NCBI GenBank assembly: GCA_963742035.1
Contig: CAVUKH010000004.1
Coordinates: 1 to 64,000 of the forward strand
Direction: 5' to 3'
Length of the DNA stretch: 64,000 bases
From: Bog-473 sp963742035
Lineage (GTDB): Bacteria; Actinomycetota; Acidimicrobiia; Acidimicrobiales; RAAP-2
The stretch's first letter is position 1, and each line of letters starts with the position of its first letter. The position numbers and the translations under genes were made by a program. Shown here one piece after another: positions 20,797 to 29,959 of the stretch. A model generated the notes under the pieces. It was not told where the DNA came from. It saw only the letters and a program-made list of their open reading frames with translations, and did no database searches.

Positions 20797-22239
20797 TCAG
20801 TCGGAAACGACCCGGCTCACCCAGTTGGCCCGGCCGGTCTGCGCCAGCCACTCGTCGTACTCGGCCGGGCGCCAGCGCGCGTGCCACGGATCTCCTTCCT
20901 GGAGCACCGTGTCGAGCGGGTCCACCCCCGAAGGGGAGAGGGCGACGGCCGACTGCTTCCAGTCCTCCAGGAGGGTCATGGCGGTCCGCACCACGTCGGG
21001 CCGCGCTTCCGCGAGGTCGTCCTGCTCGTGCGGATCTGTCGCGAGGTCGAACAACATGATGTCGGGGAACCCGTGATAGCTGTCGTGGAACGTCCGGATG
21101 CAGATCCACTCGTCGAAGCGCACGGCCCGCTGAGCGGTCCACGCGCCTTGCGTGAGAATCAGGCTGTCCCTCCCCGCAAATGCTCCCGAATCGAGTGAGG
21201 ACCGGAACGACTGCCCGTCCCACCGGTTCGGAACGCTGCCTCCACTGAGCTCGAGGAGGGTCGCTGCCACGTCGACTTGGTAGTGGAGCGAATCGTCGAC
21301 CCCTGGAACGAGTCCCGGCCACCGGATGATCATGGGCACCCGCGCCACGTGGTGATCGGCGGTCTGATGATCGCAGTAGATGCCGAGCTCGCCGAGGGTC
21401 TCGCCGTGATCGGCGGTGATGATCACCCCGACCTCGTCCTCAATCCCGAGTGTGGCCAACCGGTCAAGGATGCGACCGATGTGGTGATCCACGTAGCGCA
21501 CGCCGGTGTCATACCCGTCGAACATCCTCTGCACCTGCGTCATGTCGTCGGCGACCAGCGGCTGGCGCGGGAAGGCGCCCCAACGTGCATGGGGGCCGAA
21601 TCCCGTGATCTCCTGCGCGGAATGTGGTCCGGGAAGGCTCCAGTGATGTTCGCGCACGTCCTCGTCGAGCCAATCGGGTACCGGCATGCCGGCGAACGGA
21701 TCCCCAAAGGATTCCGGCGTCCGGTACGGCGTGTGGGGATCCCACATGTGGACGTGGAGGAACCAGTCCTGGCGACCGGAGTTTCGACCGATCCAGTCGA
21801 GCGCCGCCTCCGCGACCTGATCGGCCGTCTCGAGGCCTCGAGTGCCCAGGTTGTACGACTCGTTGAAGCCGGCCAGAAAGTGGTACGCCGAGTGGCGCTC
21901 CGGGAAGGTGCTGATCGAGGCGGTCCAGATGCCGACGTCCTGCATCCTGCTCCACCATGTCTCGGCAGCATCCCGGCTCCGGAAGCCCCTGTCGCTTCCT
22001 TCCGGAAACGGAGAGGCGGCGGTCCCGCCGTGCCCGGCGACGCCGTTGTGGATGCCGAACCGCCCACTGCTGAGGGCCGTGCGGGACGGGAGGCAAGGAA
22101 GGTCGGACGCGTACACGTTGTCGAACCGGACGCCGTCCGCGGCGACGGCGTCCATGACCGGACTGGTCGGGCGCCCGTAGCCGTAACAGCCGAGGTGGTC
22201 AGCCCGGAGCGTGTCGATGTCGAAATGGATGATCCGCAT
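20797..22239 (-). CDS. Sulfatase (formylglycine type)
   Basis: The protein belongs to the alkaline-phosphatase/sulfatase superfamily. It starts MRIIHFDIDTLRADHLGCYG, with metal-binding Asp residues. LPCLPSRTALSSGRF contains the C-x-P-S-R signature whose cysteine (residue 49) would be converted to formylglycine. IITADHGETLGELG supplies the D-H metal pair. No signal peptide is visible, so it is probably cytoplasmic. An in-frame start 13 codons upstream gives a 493-residue form, but the conserved domain begins at MRIIHF, giving 480 residues. Its neighbour is a related protein with Thr in place of the Cys. Substrate is unknown. Confidence 0.87.
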   Translation of the reverse strand: MRIIHFDIDTLRADHLGCYGYGRPTSPVMDAVAADGVRFDNVYASDLPCLPSRTALSSGRFGIHNGVAGHGGTAASPFPEGSDRGFRSRDAAETWWSRMQDVGIWTASISTFPERHSAYHFLAGFNESYNLGTRGLETADQVAEAALDWIGRNSGRQDWFLHVHMWDPHTPYRTPESFGDPFAGMPVPDWLDEDVREHHWSLPGPHSAQEITGFGPHARWGAFPRQPLVADDMTQVQRMFDGYDTGVRYVDHHIGRILDRLATLGIEDEVGVIITADHGETLGELGIYCDHQTADHHVARVPMIIRWPGLVPGVDDSLHYQVDVAATLLELSGGSVPNRWDGQSFRSSLDSGAFAGRDSLILTQGAWTAQRAVRFDEWICIRTFHDSYHGFPDIMLFDLATDPHEQDDLAEARPDVVRTAMTLLEDWKQSAVALSPSGVDPLDTVLQEGDPWHARWRPAEYDEWLAQTGRANWVSRVVSD

Positions 22240-22328
22240 GCCCGTCACACTCCACGACCTCGTCCGTCGCGTTTCCATCCGCTCCTGATCCCGTGGCGCC
22301 CCCAGGCTAATACCGGCAACGTGACCCG

Positions 22329-23651
22329 CTACGCATGGTGTGGGGTCTCGGCATGCAACTCTGCGATCAGATCGTTGAGTCTGCGGACGGCGGGCAACCC
22401 CGCGGTCACCACCTCATCCATCGGATCCGGCCGGCCGGCCAGCCTTTCACGCAGCCAGTCCGCGAGCATCGCGTCCATCTGACCGACGATGTCCGGCCGC
22501 TCGGCGGCCACGTTGACCTGCTCGGTAGGATCGACGCTCAGGTCGTAGACCTCGATCCCGTCCCTCGGATAGACACCGGGGTCGACGCATCGGATGAACT
22601 TCCAGTCCGGTGTGCGGACGCCTCGCTTTGCCTGCCAGGTGCACTCGCTAAGAAAGACCGCGTCCCGATGTTGCGCGCTCGTTCCCTCCATCAGTGGTCG
22701 CAGGGTCCTCCCGTCGAGACCGTCCACGGCCGGCATGTCGAGGAAGTCCAGCACCGTCGGCTTCACGTCGACCGTGGAGATCAGGGCGGTGACTTCCGAC
22801 TCCGGCACCACTCCGGGCGCCCAGACGATCACCGGGACGTGGACCACCGAGTCATACAGACCGGCATGGTCGAACCATGCATCGTGTTCGGTCATGTTTT
22901 CCCCATGGTCGCCGAAGAGGACGATCATGGTCTGGTCGAGGAGCCCAGCCCGGTCCAGATATTCGAAGAGCCGACCGATCTCGTAGTCGAGATAGGCGAC
23001 CTCGGCATCATAAAGGTCGGAGATGTAATCCAAACTCGGGATGATGTCGAGGTGGTTGTACAGGTTCTCGGCAAACAGGGGGTAGGTGGGCCTGCTCCGT
23101 AGCTTCTCCGACACGAGGGGGTCTCGATGCAATGCGGAGGAGCCGGCGTAGAGGTTCTTGTACGACTGAGGTGGCAGGTACGGAATATGGGGGTCCCAAA
23201 AGTGCAGGAACAGGAAGAATGACTCCTTGCGGTGTTCCTCCAGCCACTGGGTCCCCATGTCCACAATGACCGAGCCCGGCGACCGGGACCGGCCCGCAGG
23301 CGGCATGTAGTCCGTGTAACCCCGCAGGAACCAGTCCTTCATTGCGAAGAGATGGTCGACTGCGCCCGTCGCATAGTCGGCATCGCGGAAGATCGTCGGC
23401 AACCATGACACGTCGGCGTCTAGGCGGGCCGCGGGGTGGAAATGCGACACGATGTTGGTCGTGACCCCGAACTTCCCGGTGAAGATGGCCGTGTGGGACG
23501 GCTGCGTGGGAATGTCCGATGCGAAGGCATTGGTGAAGAGCGACCCCTCGCCGGCAATGCGATCGAGGTTCGGGGTCAGCCCACGTTCGTGACCAAGGCA
23601 GCCCAGACGATCTGATCGCAGCGTGTCCATCGAGATGAAGATGACGTTCAC
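22329..23651 (-). CDS. Sulfatase-like hydrolase with threonine at the nucleophile position
   Basis: The 440-residue product starts (GTG) NVIFISMDTLRSDRLGCLG. It matches its neighbour through metal-binding DTLRSD and MIVLFGDHGENMTEHDAW. At the catalytic site it reads ASDIPTQPSHTAIFTGKF, so residue 49 is Thr and the C/S-x-P-S-R sulfatase signature is absent. Threonine nucleophiles occur in this superfamily in phosphodiesterases and phosphoethanolamine-type transferases. A sulfate ester substrate is therefore unlikely. The start is set by an AAGGGAG Shine-Dalgarno 5 nt before the GTG. The longer frame (to 23789) adds a non-conserved 46 residues. It shares strand and probably operon with the downstream sulfatase. 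Confidence 0.82.
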   Translation of the reverse strand: MNVIFISMDTLRSDRLGCLGHERGLTPNLDRIAGEGSLFTNAFASDIPTQPSHTAIFTGKFGVTTNIVSHFHPAARLDADVSWLPTIFRDADYATGAVDHLFAMKDWFLRGYTDYMPPAGRSRSPGSVIVDMGTQWLEEHRKESFFLFLHFWDPHIPYLPPQSYKNLYAGSSALHRDPLVSEKLRSRPTYPLFAENLYNHLDIIPSLDYISDLYDAEVAYLDYEIGRLFEYLDRAGLLDQTMIVLFGDHGENMTEHDAWFDHAGLYDSVVHVPVIVWAPGVVPESEVTALISTVDVKPTVLDFLDMPAVDGLDGRTLRPLMEGTSAQHRDAVFLSECTWQAKRGVRTPDWKFIRCVDPGVYPRDGIEVYDLSVDPTEQVNVAAERPDIVGQMDAMLADWLRERLAGRPDPMDEVVTAGLPAVRRLNDLIAELHAETPHHA

Positions 23652-23775
23652 GTTGTCTCCCTTACGGCTCGCGGACCCAGTCATTCGACTGAATGACCAT
23701 TGGTTTGACTCATCTCGTTGCTCTTCTGTACCGACTGCAGCGCGATCGGGCCGGATGATGGTGGCGGTCACGGCG

Positions 23776-26700
23776 CTAATAGACGTCATTGCCGGGGATG
23801 ACGAAGGCCCGGAGCACCCCGTCCGAGCCCGCCGCGAACACCTCTCCGTTCAAGATGACGACCGGAGCGACGAACGTGTTCGGCTTGGCGTAGTGCCAAT
23901 CGACCCTGGTGCCGCCCGATCCTCGCAACAGCGAGAGGCCGGCGGAGGTGGCCACGATGTAGATGCCCTTGGTCCCTGACAAACCGGCAATCGGTGCACC
24001 AACGGGCTGGGTGCTGTCGAGCTTTCCCGACGGGATCAAGAAGTTGTACACATCGCCGTCTCCGCTCCCGACGCCCACGTCACCTCCGCCCGTGACCACC
24101 GCCGACGAGGTGATGGGGCCGCCTGTTGCACGCGCCCAGGTCACCTTTCCGCTGGCTTCGTCGACGGCATAGAACGTGTCGTTTTCGGAGCCGACCAAGA
24201 CCAGGCCATCATCGAACGTCGCCGGCGCGACGATGGGCTGTCCGTTGGTTGCGTGGGTCCAGAGGACCTGCCCAGTGGACGTCGAGACACCGTGCAGGAC
24301 GCCCGACTTATCACCGATAACGAGGATGTCTTGCGTGGGATCGACGCTGGGGCTGTCCGCGGTCGCCGCACCCAGTGAGTCGGACCACACGACCGCACCG
24401 TTCGTCTCGTTCAGCGCGTCGAGCATCCCCGACGAGGAAGTGACGAAGACGAGCCCTCCACTGACCGCAGGGGACGACGTGATGCTGCTCCCGATCGATC
24501 GGGACCATGCACTGGCTCCGGTCGCGGTGCTGAGCGCCACAACGTTTCCCGCCTGGTCGCCGACGAAGACGCTCTCGCCGTCCACCGCCGGTGACGACGT
24601 GATGCTGCTCCCCATCGAATCGGTCCAACTGCTCTTGCCGTCCGACACGGTCACGGCGTGCGCGACGCCGTCCGTGTCGCCGAAGTAGGCGACACCGTCG
24701 ACGACCGCCGGCGGCGAGGTGATCGCCGCCCCAGCGGTCACCGCCCACGCCTGGCTGAAGTAGGCCGCACCGACCGCCTGGTGTTTGGAGATGACCCCGT
24801 CATTGGGCTCAAAGCCGAGCCGCTGCGGACCGTACCCGAGCTGCGGGGAACTGTTCGAGATCGTGACGACCGCGGCACCTGCTCTGCCCGAGGTGCCTCC
24901 CGTGGCCGTAATGGTTCGAGGCCCGAACGGTTCGTTGGAAGGCACGGTGCCGGTGACCGGCCCGGCTGATCCGCTGGCCGTCGCCGTTGCCGTCCCCAGC
25001 ACCTCCGAGCCACCGCCGTTGACCGGAAGCGTGAACGTCACGTGCTCCCCTCCCTGGAACCCACTGGCCGAGACGGTGAGTGGGCTGCCGGGAGGGACCC
25101 ATCCGGCGGCCGGCGTCACCACCGGCGCGCTGGGACTTGCGCTGACTGTGAAGCTCGACGCGGCTGCGGTCGCCTTGCCGGATGCGCTCGCGATGTCCGC
25201 GATCCCGTCCTCGTCGACCGCGGCAGCGTCCACCAGGTACGACGCTCCCTGCTCGGGCACCGGAACCGTGAGGGACCATGTCGACGACGTGGCGCCGGGC
25301 GATCCCAAGGTGGCGTCGGTGGCGCTGAGACCCGGCGTGAAGCTGTCCGTCGCGCCCTGGTACCACGGGCCCGAGGTCCCGTCCTCTTGGATCTCCACCG
25401 AGACGGCTCGGACACCGTCGGTCGCCGTCGCCGTCCCGCTGATGCTGAGCCCTCCGGACGGGTAGGGAACGGTCGAGCCGTTCGCGGGCACCGTCACCGC
25501 CGTGGTCGGCATTGCCCCGTTTCCGCCCCCGAGCCCGAAGTCGTAGAGGAAGCCATCGGCGGAGTCGATGAGCAGCGTTCCGTCGAAATCTGCCGGTGAC
25601 GCCGTTATGAACGCACCCGTCTGGTAGGAGTACAGCGAGGCGCCGGTGGCCAGTGACACGACGTGCACCACGCCGCCGAGCGTGCCGAAGGCGACGACCT
25701 GCTGACCCGGAGGCCCGACGATGGCGGACGACGAGTTCACCGTGTCGCCCCCCGTGCTGTATTGCCAGAGGAGACTCCCGTTGAGGGCGTCGAGGGCGGA
25801 GATGCCCCCGTTGTCGCCAAAAATGAGCGTGGAACCGCTCAGGGCGGGCGTCGAGAGAGCGTCCGTGTTGGTCCCGTGGCCGAAGTCCCAGGACCAGATC
25901 AGCGCGCCAGTGGTCAAGTCAAGCGCATAGAAGACACCGTCTTTTCCGTCGAAGTACGCGACGCCGTCCGCGAACCCGTTCACCCCCGGAGCGGAGATCG
26001 CCGATCCCGCTCCGACGTCCCAGTCTTCACCGGAAGGATTGCTGGTGTAGTAGCGCCAGACCAATGATCCGGTGGCCGCATTTATCGCGTACTCACTGGA
26101 ATCGGGATCCGCGGTGCCGAAGAGAACCAACGGCACGCCGCTGGCATCGACGCCGTAGCTGATCGGGCTCCATATCCCGGCGTGCGCCGAAAAGGCCCCG
26201 TTGCCGTTCCAGGCGAACACCGTCGCACACGAATAGGTATTGATGGCATAGATGCTCCCGTCCGCACCTCCGGTGTCCAATGTTGGGAAGTACACGAGGG
26301 TTTGGCCGCCCGGAAGGGTGGCGACGACCGGCGAGCCCTGAATCGATCCGACCTCCTTGACTGCACACTGGATGGCGCCGGTCGCAGCGTCGAGCTTGTA
26401 GATGCGACCGCTGGCCAGAGGGGCCACCCAGACGGACGATCCCGAGACGAGCGGAGTGGACGTGAACGCGGACCCGAACGGGACTGACCACACGATGGCC
26501 CCGGTTCTCGCATTGACAGCGTTCAGGTAGCCGTCCTCGTCGCCCACGTACGCCAGAGGCTCCCCCAGCGACGCGTTCCAGGCTTCGACCGGGGATCCCT
26601 CTGTGGCCCCTACTTGCGCCATCCACTTCACTCCCAGCGTCGGGCCGTTGCTCGACGAGATTCCCGGGTCTGCACTCGTTCCCGAGAGCCCGGGGTCGCC

Positions 26701-26832
26701 GTGGAACTGGGGCCATGTGTAGCCCGAGCTCGACGCTCCCACGGGGGGCGACCAACTCCACGCGAGGGCGCCCGCACACATGGCCACGACCGCACACGCG
26801 ATGCGAACTCTCGACCCACTCATCTTCGTCAT
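23776..26832 (-). CDS. Secreted protein with two PQQ-type beta-propellers flanking Ig-like modules
   Basis: The 1018-residue protein has a signal peptide (hydrophobic CAVVAMCAGALAWSWS, cleavage likely near residue 35). The N-terminal half is a repeat domain of PQQ-like blades such as LNAVNARTGAIVWSVPFGSA, YALDLTTGALIWSWDFG and ALDALNGSLLWQYSTGG. A middle region of about 280 residues is rich in S/T/G/P and resembles bacterial Ig-like folds (VSIEVQEDGTSGPWY-type segment, then PPGSPLTVSASGFQGGEHVTF). The C-terminal half is a second propeller with near-identical blades (GSSITSSPAV occurs twice in adjacent blades). No PQQ-enzyme active-site Asp/Cys-Cys motif is seen, so a structural or binding role is likelier than a dehydrogenase. 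GAGGGG precedes the ATG. Confidence 0.8.
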   Translation of the reverse strand: MTKMSGSRVRIACAVVAMCAGALAWSWSPPVGASSSGYTWPQFHGDPGLSGTSADPGISSSNGPTLGVKWMAQVGATEGSPVEAWNASLGEPLAYVGDEDGYLNAVNARTGAIVWSVPFGSAFTSTPLVSGSSVWVAPLASGRIYKLDAATGAIQCAVKEVGSIQGSPVVATLPGGQTLVYFPTLDTGGADGSIYAINTYSCATVFAWNGNGAFSAHAGIWSPISYGVDASGVPLVLFGTADPDSSEYAINAATGSLVWRYYTSNPSGEDWDVGAGSAISAPGVNGFADGVAYFDGKDGVFYALDLTTGALIWSWDFGHGTNTDALSTPALSGSTLIFGDNGGISALDALNGSLLWQYSTGGDTVNSSSAIVGPPGQQVVAFGTLGGVVHVVSLATGASLYSYQTGAFITASPADFDGTLLIDSADGFLYDFGLGGGNGAMPTTAVTVPANGSTVPYPSGGLSISGTATATDGVRAVSVEIQEDGTSGPWYQGATDSFTPGLSATDATLGSPGATSSTWSLTVPVPEQGASYLVDAAAVDEDGIADIASASGKATAAASSFTVSASPSAPVVTPAAGWVPPGSPLTVSASGFQGGEHVTFTLPVNGGGSEVLGTATATASGSAGPVTGTVPSNEPFGPRTITATGGTSGRAGAAVVTISNSSPQLGYGPQRLGFEPNDGVISKHQAVGAAYFSQAWAVTAGAAITSPPAVVDGVAYFGDTDGVAHAVTVSDGKSSWTDSMGSSITSSPAVDGESVFVGDQAGNVVALSTATGASAWSRSIGSSITSSPAVSGGLVFVTSSSGMLDALNETNGAVVWSDSLGAATADSPSVDPTQDILVIGDKSGVLHGVSTSTGQVLWTHATNGQPIVAPATFDDGLVLVGSENDTFYAVDEASGKVTWARATGGPITSSAVVTGGGDVGVGSGDGDVYNFLIPSGKLDSTQPVGAPIAGLSGTKGIYIVATSAGLSLLRGSGGTRVDWHYAKPNTFVAPVVILNGEVFAAGSDGVLRAFVIPGNDVY

Positions 26833-26938
26833 GTTCGTCCCCTCTTCCCATGCAAATGAATACGACGTGTCGGCACACTCACAACGCCGGGCATGATCTC
26901 GACGCATCCTCGCGAGCGTTCTGTAGTACACAAAGAGA

Positions 26939-27970
26939 ATGCGTCCACTCTTCGACGGCACGGGCAGGTCAACGAGGACACAACGGATCGTGGCCATGCC
27001 GGTGACTCTCGCCGCAGTCGGCCTCCTGGCCTTCGGGTGTTCGTCCGGCACTCGACCGGCGTCGTCCTCCCACGCCACGAATTCCCCCGCGACGAGGACG
27101 ACGGGCACGTCGAGTACTTCAACATCCGCAGTGGCTCCCGCGACCACGACTCCACCTTCGACGGCCCCGGCCCCCGCCGCGTACCAACTGCCGGCGGCCG
27201 TCGGCAACGTCACGCCCTATTGGCTCCTCGAGAATTTTTCCGTCTCTGCTCTGCTCCGAGCGGGGCTGTCGCCGGTGCTGCTCCAGGACTTCTTCAACAA
27301 CCCGCGCACGTTCGTGATCGTGAAGGCCGCTGACCCTGCGAAGAACCCGTCGTTGCCGAACGCCACCTACGTCATGAGCTTTGCCAACTACGACCAGCTC
27401 GCGAGCGCGATCAACGCCAGCTCGATACCCGCCTACGTGAAGCTCGTGCTGTACGACAACGAGATGTGGCCGGCCACACCGGCCGCACAGCAACAGCAGC
27501 CGTTCGCCTACGAGGCGGAGGCAGAGGCTCTGGCGCACCAGCACGGGTTGGGCCTCATCTTCACGCCGGCGGCGAACCTCTCCATGGTGCTGAGCCCGTC
27601 GTACACGAACGCAACGAAATACGACGGATACACCAGCCTCGGAATCGCCTCGCAGGCGGCGCCGCACACCGACGTGCTGGAGATCCAGGCCCAGCAGGAC
27701 GAGGCCATCGACGGGTTCACCACCTTCGTCTCGTCCGCGGTGAGCCAGGCTCAGGCGGCCAATGCCCACGCGTTGATCATGGTGGGCCTCACCACGACCG
27801 CACCCCACCAGGTCGTGACTGCGCAGGTGCTGCGGGACGACTATGACGCGACGCGGCCGTTGGTCTCCGGGTACTGGCTCAATGTTCCTGGTGGTCGAGG
27901 CACCGGTCCCCGGGACCCTCAGGTTGCCGTCGCGTTTCTTCAAGGTCTGGCTCCTCAATTCGGCTACTAG
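26939..27970 (+). CDS. Putative lipoprotein of unknown function, possible TIM-barrel
   Basis: The 343-residue product has a basic N-terminus and a hydrophobic stretch ending in the lipobox LLAFGCSSG, so Cys34 should be lipidated. A 45-residue Ser/Thr/Ala/Pro linker follows. The globular part contains YVKLVLYDNEMWPATP, EAEALAHQHGLGLIFTPA and VLEIQAQQDEAIDGF. Strand-acid-helix units of this kind suggest a TIM-barrel reminiscent of glycoside hydrolases, but I do not recognise a family. It is divergent from the propeller gene (106 nt apart). Its 3' end overlaps the GT2 synthase by 4 nt on the opposite strand. A role in the neighbouring exopolysaccharide system is a guess. Confidence 0.7.
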   Translation: MRPLFDGTGRSTRTQRIVAMPVTLAAVGLLAFGCSSGTRPASSSHATNSPATRTTGTSSTSTSAVAPATTTPPSTAPAPAAYQLPAAVGNVTPYWLLENFSVSALLRAGLSPVLLQDFFNNPRTFVIVKAADPAKNPSLPNATYVMSFANYDQLASAINASSIPAYVKLVLYDNEMWPATPAAQQQQPFAYEAEAEALAHQHGLGLIFTPAANLSMVLSPSYTNATKYDGYTSLGIASQAAPHTDVLEIQAQQDEAIDGFTTFVSSAVSQAQAANAHALIMVGLTTTAPHQVVTAQVLRDDYDATRPLVSGYWLNVPGGRGTGPRDPQVAVAFLQGLAPQFGY

Positions 27971-29949
27971 GAGTACGACTCTGCAAGTTCGGCCTCACGC
28001 ACGGCCGGTGGTCGTGGCGCGGGGCGGAGCGCTTCTCTGACCCGCTCGGTCACCACGGGTCGTGCGTTGAAGCTGAGGAACGCCTCCAACCCGTAGTAGT
28101 GCTTGAGCAGGACGAAGGGGTAGCGCAACGGAAGCCAGCCCAGCCGGCGCGCCTTCCCGTAGTACACGGTGCATCCAATGACTTGGACGAGCGCCGGGAC
28201 GGCCTTGAAGAGGAGGACGAAGAGGACCCGGGCCAGGTTGAGATGGCTGGTCGGGTTGAGGACCGCGAGGGTGATCACGTAGACCAGCGTCGTGATGTGC
28301 AACGGGACGAGGAATCGTTTGAACGATGACCGCGTCATGAAGAACCAGAAGCGTGGCCCGGCGAAGCCCGTGGCAGCGGGAATGTACCGGGAGAAGGCCA
28401 TGGAGCCACCCCGGTTCCATCGGGTCCTCTGAATGCGCAACTGACGCTGGGTGTTCGGTACGTCTTCGTACGACCGGACGCGTGTGTCGATTTCCACGCG
28501 GTAGCCGGACCTGGCGATGGCGCACGTGAAATCCAGGTCCTCCCCGTACATGCCCTCGACGAACCCACCGATGGCCATCGCCGCATCGCGCCGGAACGCG
28601 GTGAACGTCCCGGGTACGCACGCCACCCCGTCCACCACGTCACTCGCCGGCCGGCCCATGCCGAACCCGACGATCATCTCGAACATCCGCATGCGGTCGA
28701 TCCACGTCGTGTACGGCTCCTTCGGCAGCGTGAACGCCCCCACCATTCCCACCTTCGGATCGGCCAAGAAGTGGGGCACCGAGTACAAGAAGCAGTCGGG
28801 GTGGACGAGGCAATCGGCATCGACTCGGTATACGAAGTCGGCGCGGCATTTCGACAAGGCCAAATTGAGGGCCCCCGACTTGCCCGTGTGGTTCCCCTTA
28901 ATGACCTCGCCGGTGGCGTGGTGAAAGGCGGCCATGGCACTGGAGGCGAGTTGAAACGTGCTGTCGGTGGAGCCGTCGTCGCACATGAGCACCCGGACCG
29001 GGCCCTCGTAGCGCTCCGCGGCGGCATCAATCGTGCCGAGGAGCTCAGCAATGTTGAGCTCCTCGTTGAACGCCGGAATGATCACTTCAATGGGAGGTCG
29101 TTCCCGGGTGGGATTGATCTTTCTCCGGTGCACCAGGCGCACCAGTCCCAGGAAGACGGTGATAAAGATGAAGATGTACGGAGGGCAGGCAAAGGCGATG
29201 GCTGCGGCCACCAGCGGACTCTGGCCGAACCTGGACTCCAGATAGATCGCTCCGGCCATCACGACGGCGACGGCCGCGAGGACGCAGATGATGACGATCG
29301 CGTCGTCGATCAGGTCGGTCGGCTTGTACCGCCCGATCGGAATTTTCGTCTTCTTCGGCAGTCGGAAGCTCGTGAATGCGACGCGACAGACGACGACGCC
29401 GGCAATGGTGTACTGCACCAGCAGGTTCACGACTGGTGTCGGCCCCAAGGGGAACCCGGTCTTTATCACGAAGATCCCGAAGAAGGCATCGACCACTGCG
29501 GACACGAGGAGGAAGAACGCCACGTTCAACAGGATCATCAGTCGGCGCCCGAGCGAGGCCCTGAAGGCCACGGCGAACGCCACACCGAAGGAGAGCACGC
29601 TCACCTGGAAGACGGGAAGGAGTGAGTTCGCGTAGCCGTCGACCGTCGTGGGGTCGGGGATCACCGACAACAACAATTCCGTCACGAGGTTGTGGTAAGC
29701 ATCGGCCAGGTTCGGGGTCTTGAGCCCGACGATCAGGACGGAAACCACGAGACTGGTCACGATGAAGAGGCCGCACCGCTTGTAGCTGGGCTTCAGGGGT
29801 GGCTTCATGACGACGAGGTTCCCCGATCCCTTGTCAGAGTCGTCGTCGTAGCTGCGAGTGAACGGCTTCAGGATGACGACGGCCAAAATGGCGGCGTCGA
29901 GCAGCAGGAGCGCGAACCCGTGCGAGCTGAAGGCGGTTGTTGCGATCAC
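27967..29949 (-). CDS. Processive family 2 glycosyltransferase (polysaccharide synthase)
   Basis: The 660-residue membrane protein has about seven hydrophobic segments in its first 275 residues. A cytoplasmic GT2 domain follows: IEVIIPAFNEELN, CDDGSTDSTF (UDP-binding DD), YRVDADCLVHPD (DxD) and YGEDLDF. IQRTRWNRGG provides the QxxRW motif of processive synthases such as cellulose, hyaluronan and alginate synthases. Further membrane segments follow to the end. The longest frame starts at TTG 29955, but GAGGT is only 1 nt from it. The GTG at 29949 has the right spacing and is chosen. It lies 10 nt downstream of the HlyD gene. The sugar donor and polymer are unknown. Confidence 0.88.
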   Translation of the reverse strand: MIATTAFSSHGFALLLLDAAILAVVILKPFTRSYDDDSDKGSGNLVVMKPPLKPSYKRCGLFIVTSLVVSVLIVGLKTPNLADAYHNLVTELLLSVIPDPTTVDGYANSLLPVFQVSVLSFGVAFAVAFRASLGRRLMILLNVAFFLLVSAVVDAFFGIFVIKTGFPLGPTPVVNLLVQYTIAGVVVCRVAFTSFRLPKKTKIPIGRYKPTDLIDDAIVIICVLAAVAVVMAGAIYLESRFGQSPLVAAAIAFACPPYIFIFITVFLGLVRLVHRRKINPTRERPPIEVIIPAFNEELNIAELLGTIDAAAERYEGPVRVLMCDDGSTDSTFQLASSAMAAFHHATGEVIKGNHTGKSGALNLALSKCRADFVYRVDADCLVHPDCFLYSVPHFLADPKVGMVGAFTLPKEPYTTWIDRMRMFEMIVGFGMGRPASDVVDGVACVPGTFTAFRRDAAMAIGGFVEGMYGEDLDFTCAIARSGYRVEIDTRVRSYEDVPNTQRQLRIQRTRWNRGGSMAFSRYIPAATGFAGPRFWFFMTRSSFKRFLVPLHITTLVYVITLAVLNPTSHLNLARVLFVLLFKAVPALVQVIGCTVYYGKARRLGWLPLRYPFVLLKHYYGLEAFLSFNARPVVTERVREALRPAPRPPAVREAELAESYS

Positions 29950-29959
29950 GCCCAAGACC

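Noticed and set aside
23776..26832. PQQ-dependent alcohol dehydrogenase
   Set aside because: The blades are PQQ-like, but the disulfide and catalytic Asp motifs of those enzymes are not visible and two propellers with Ig-like modules are present.
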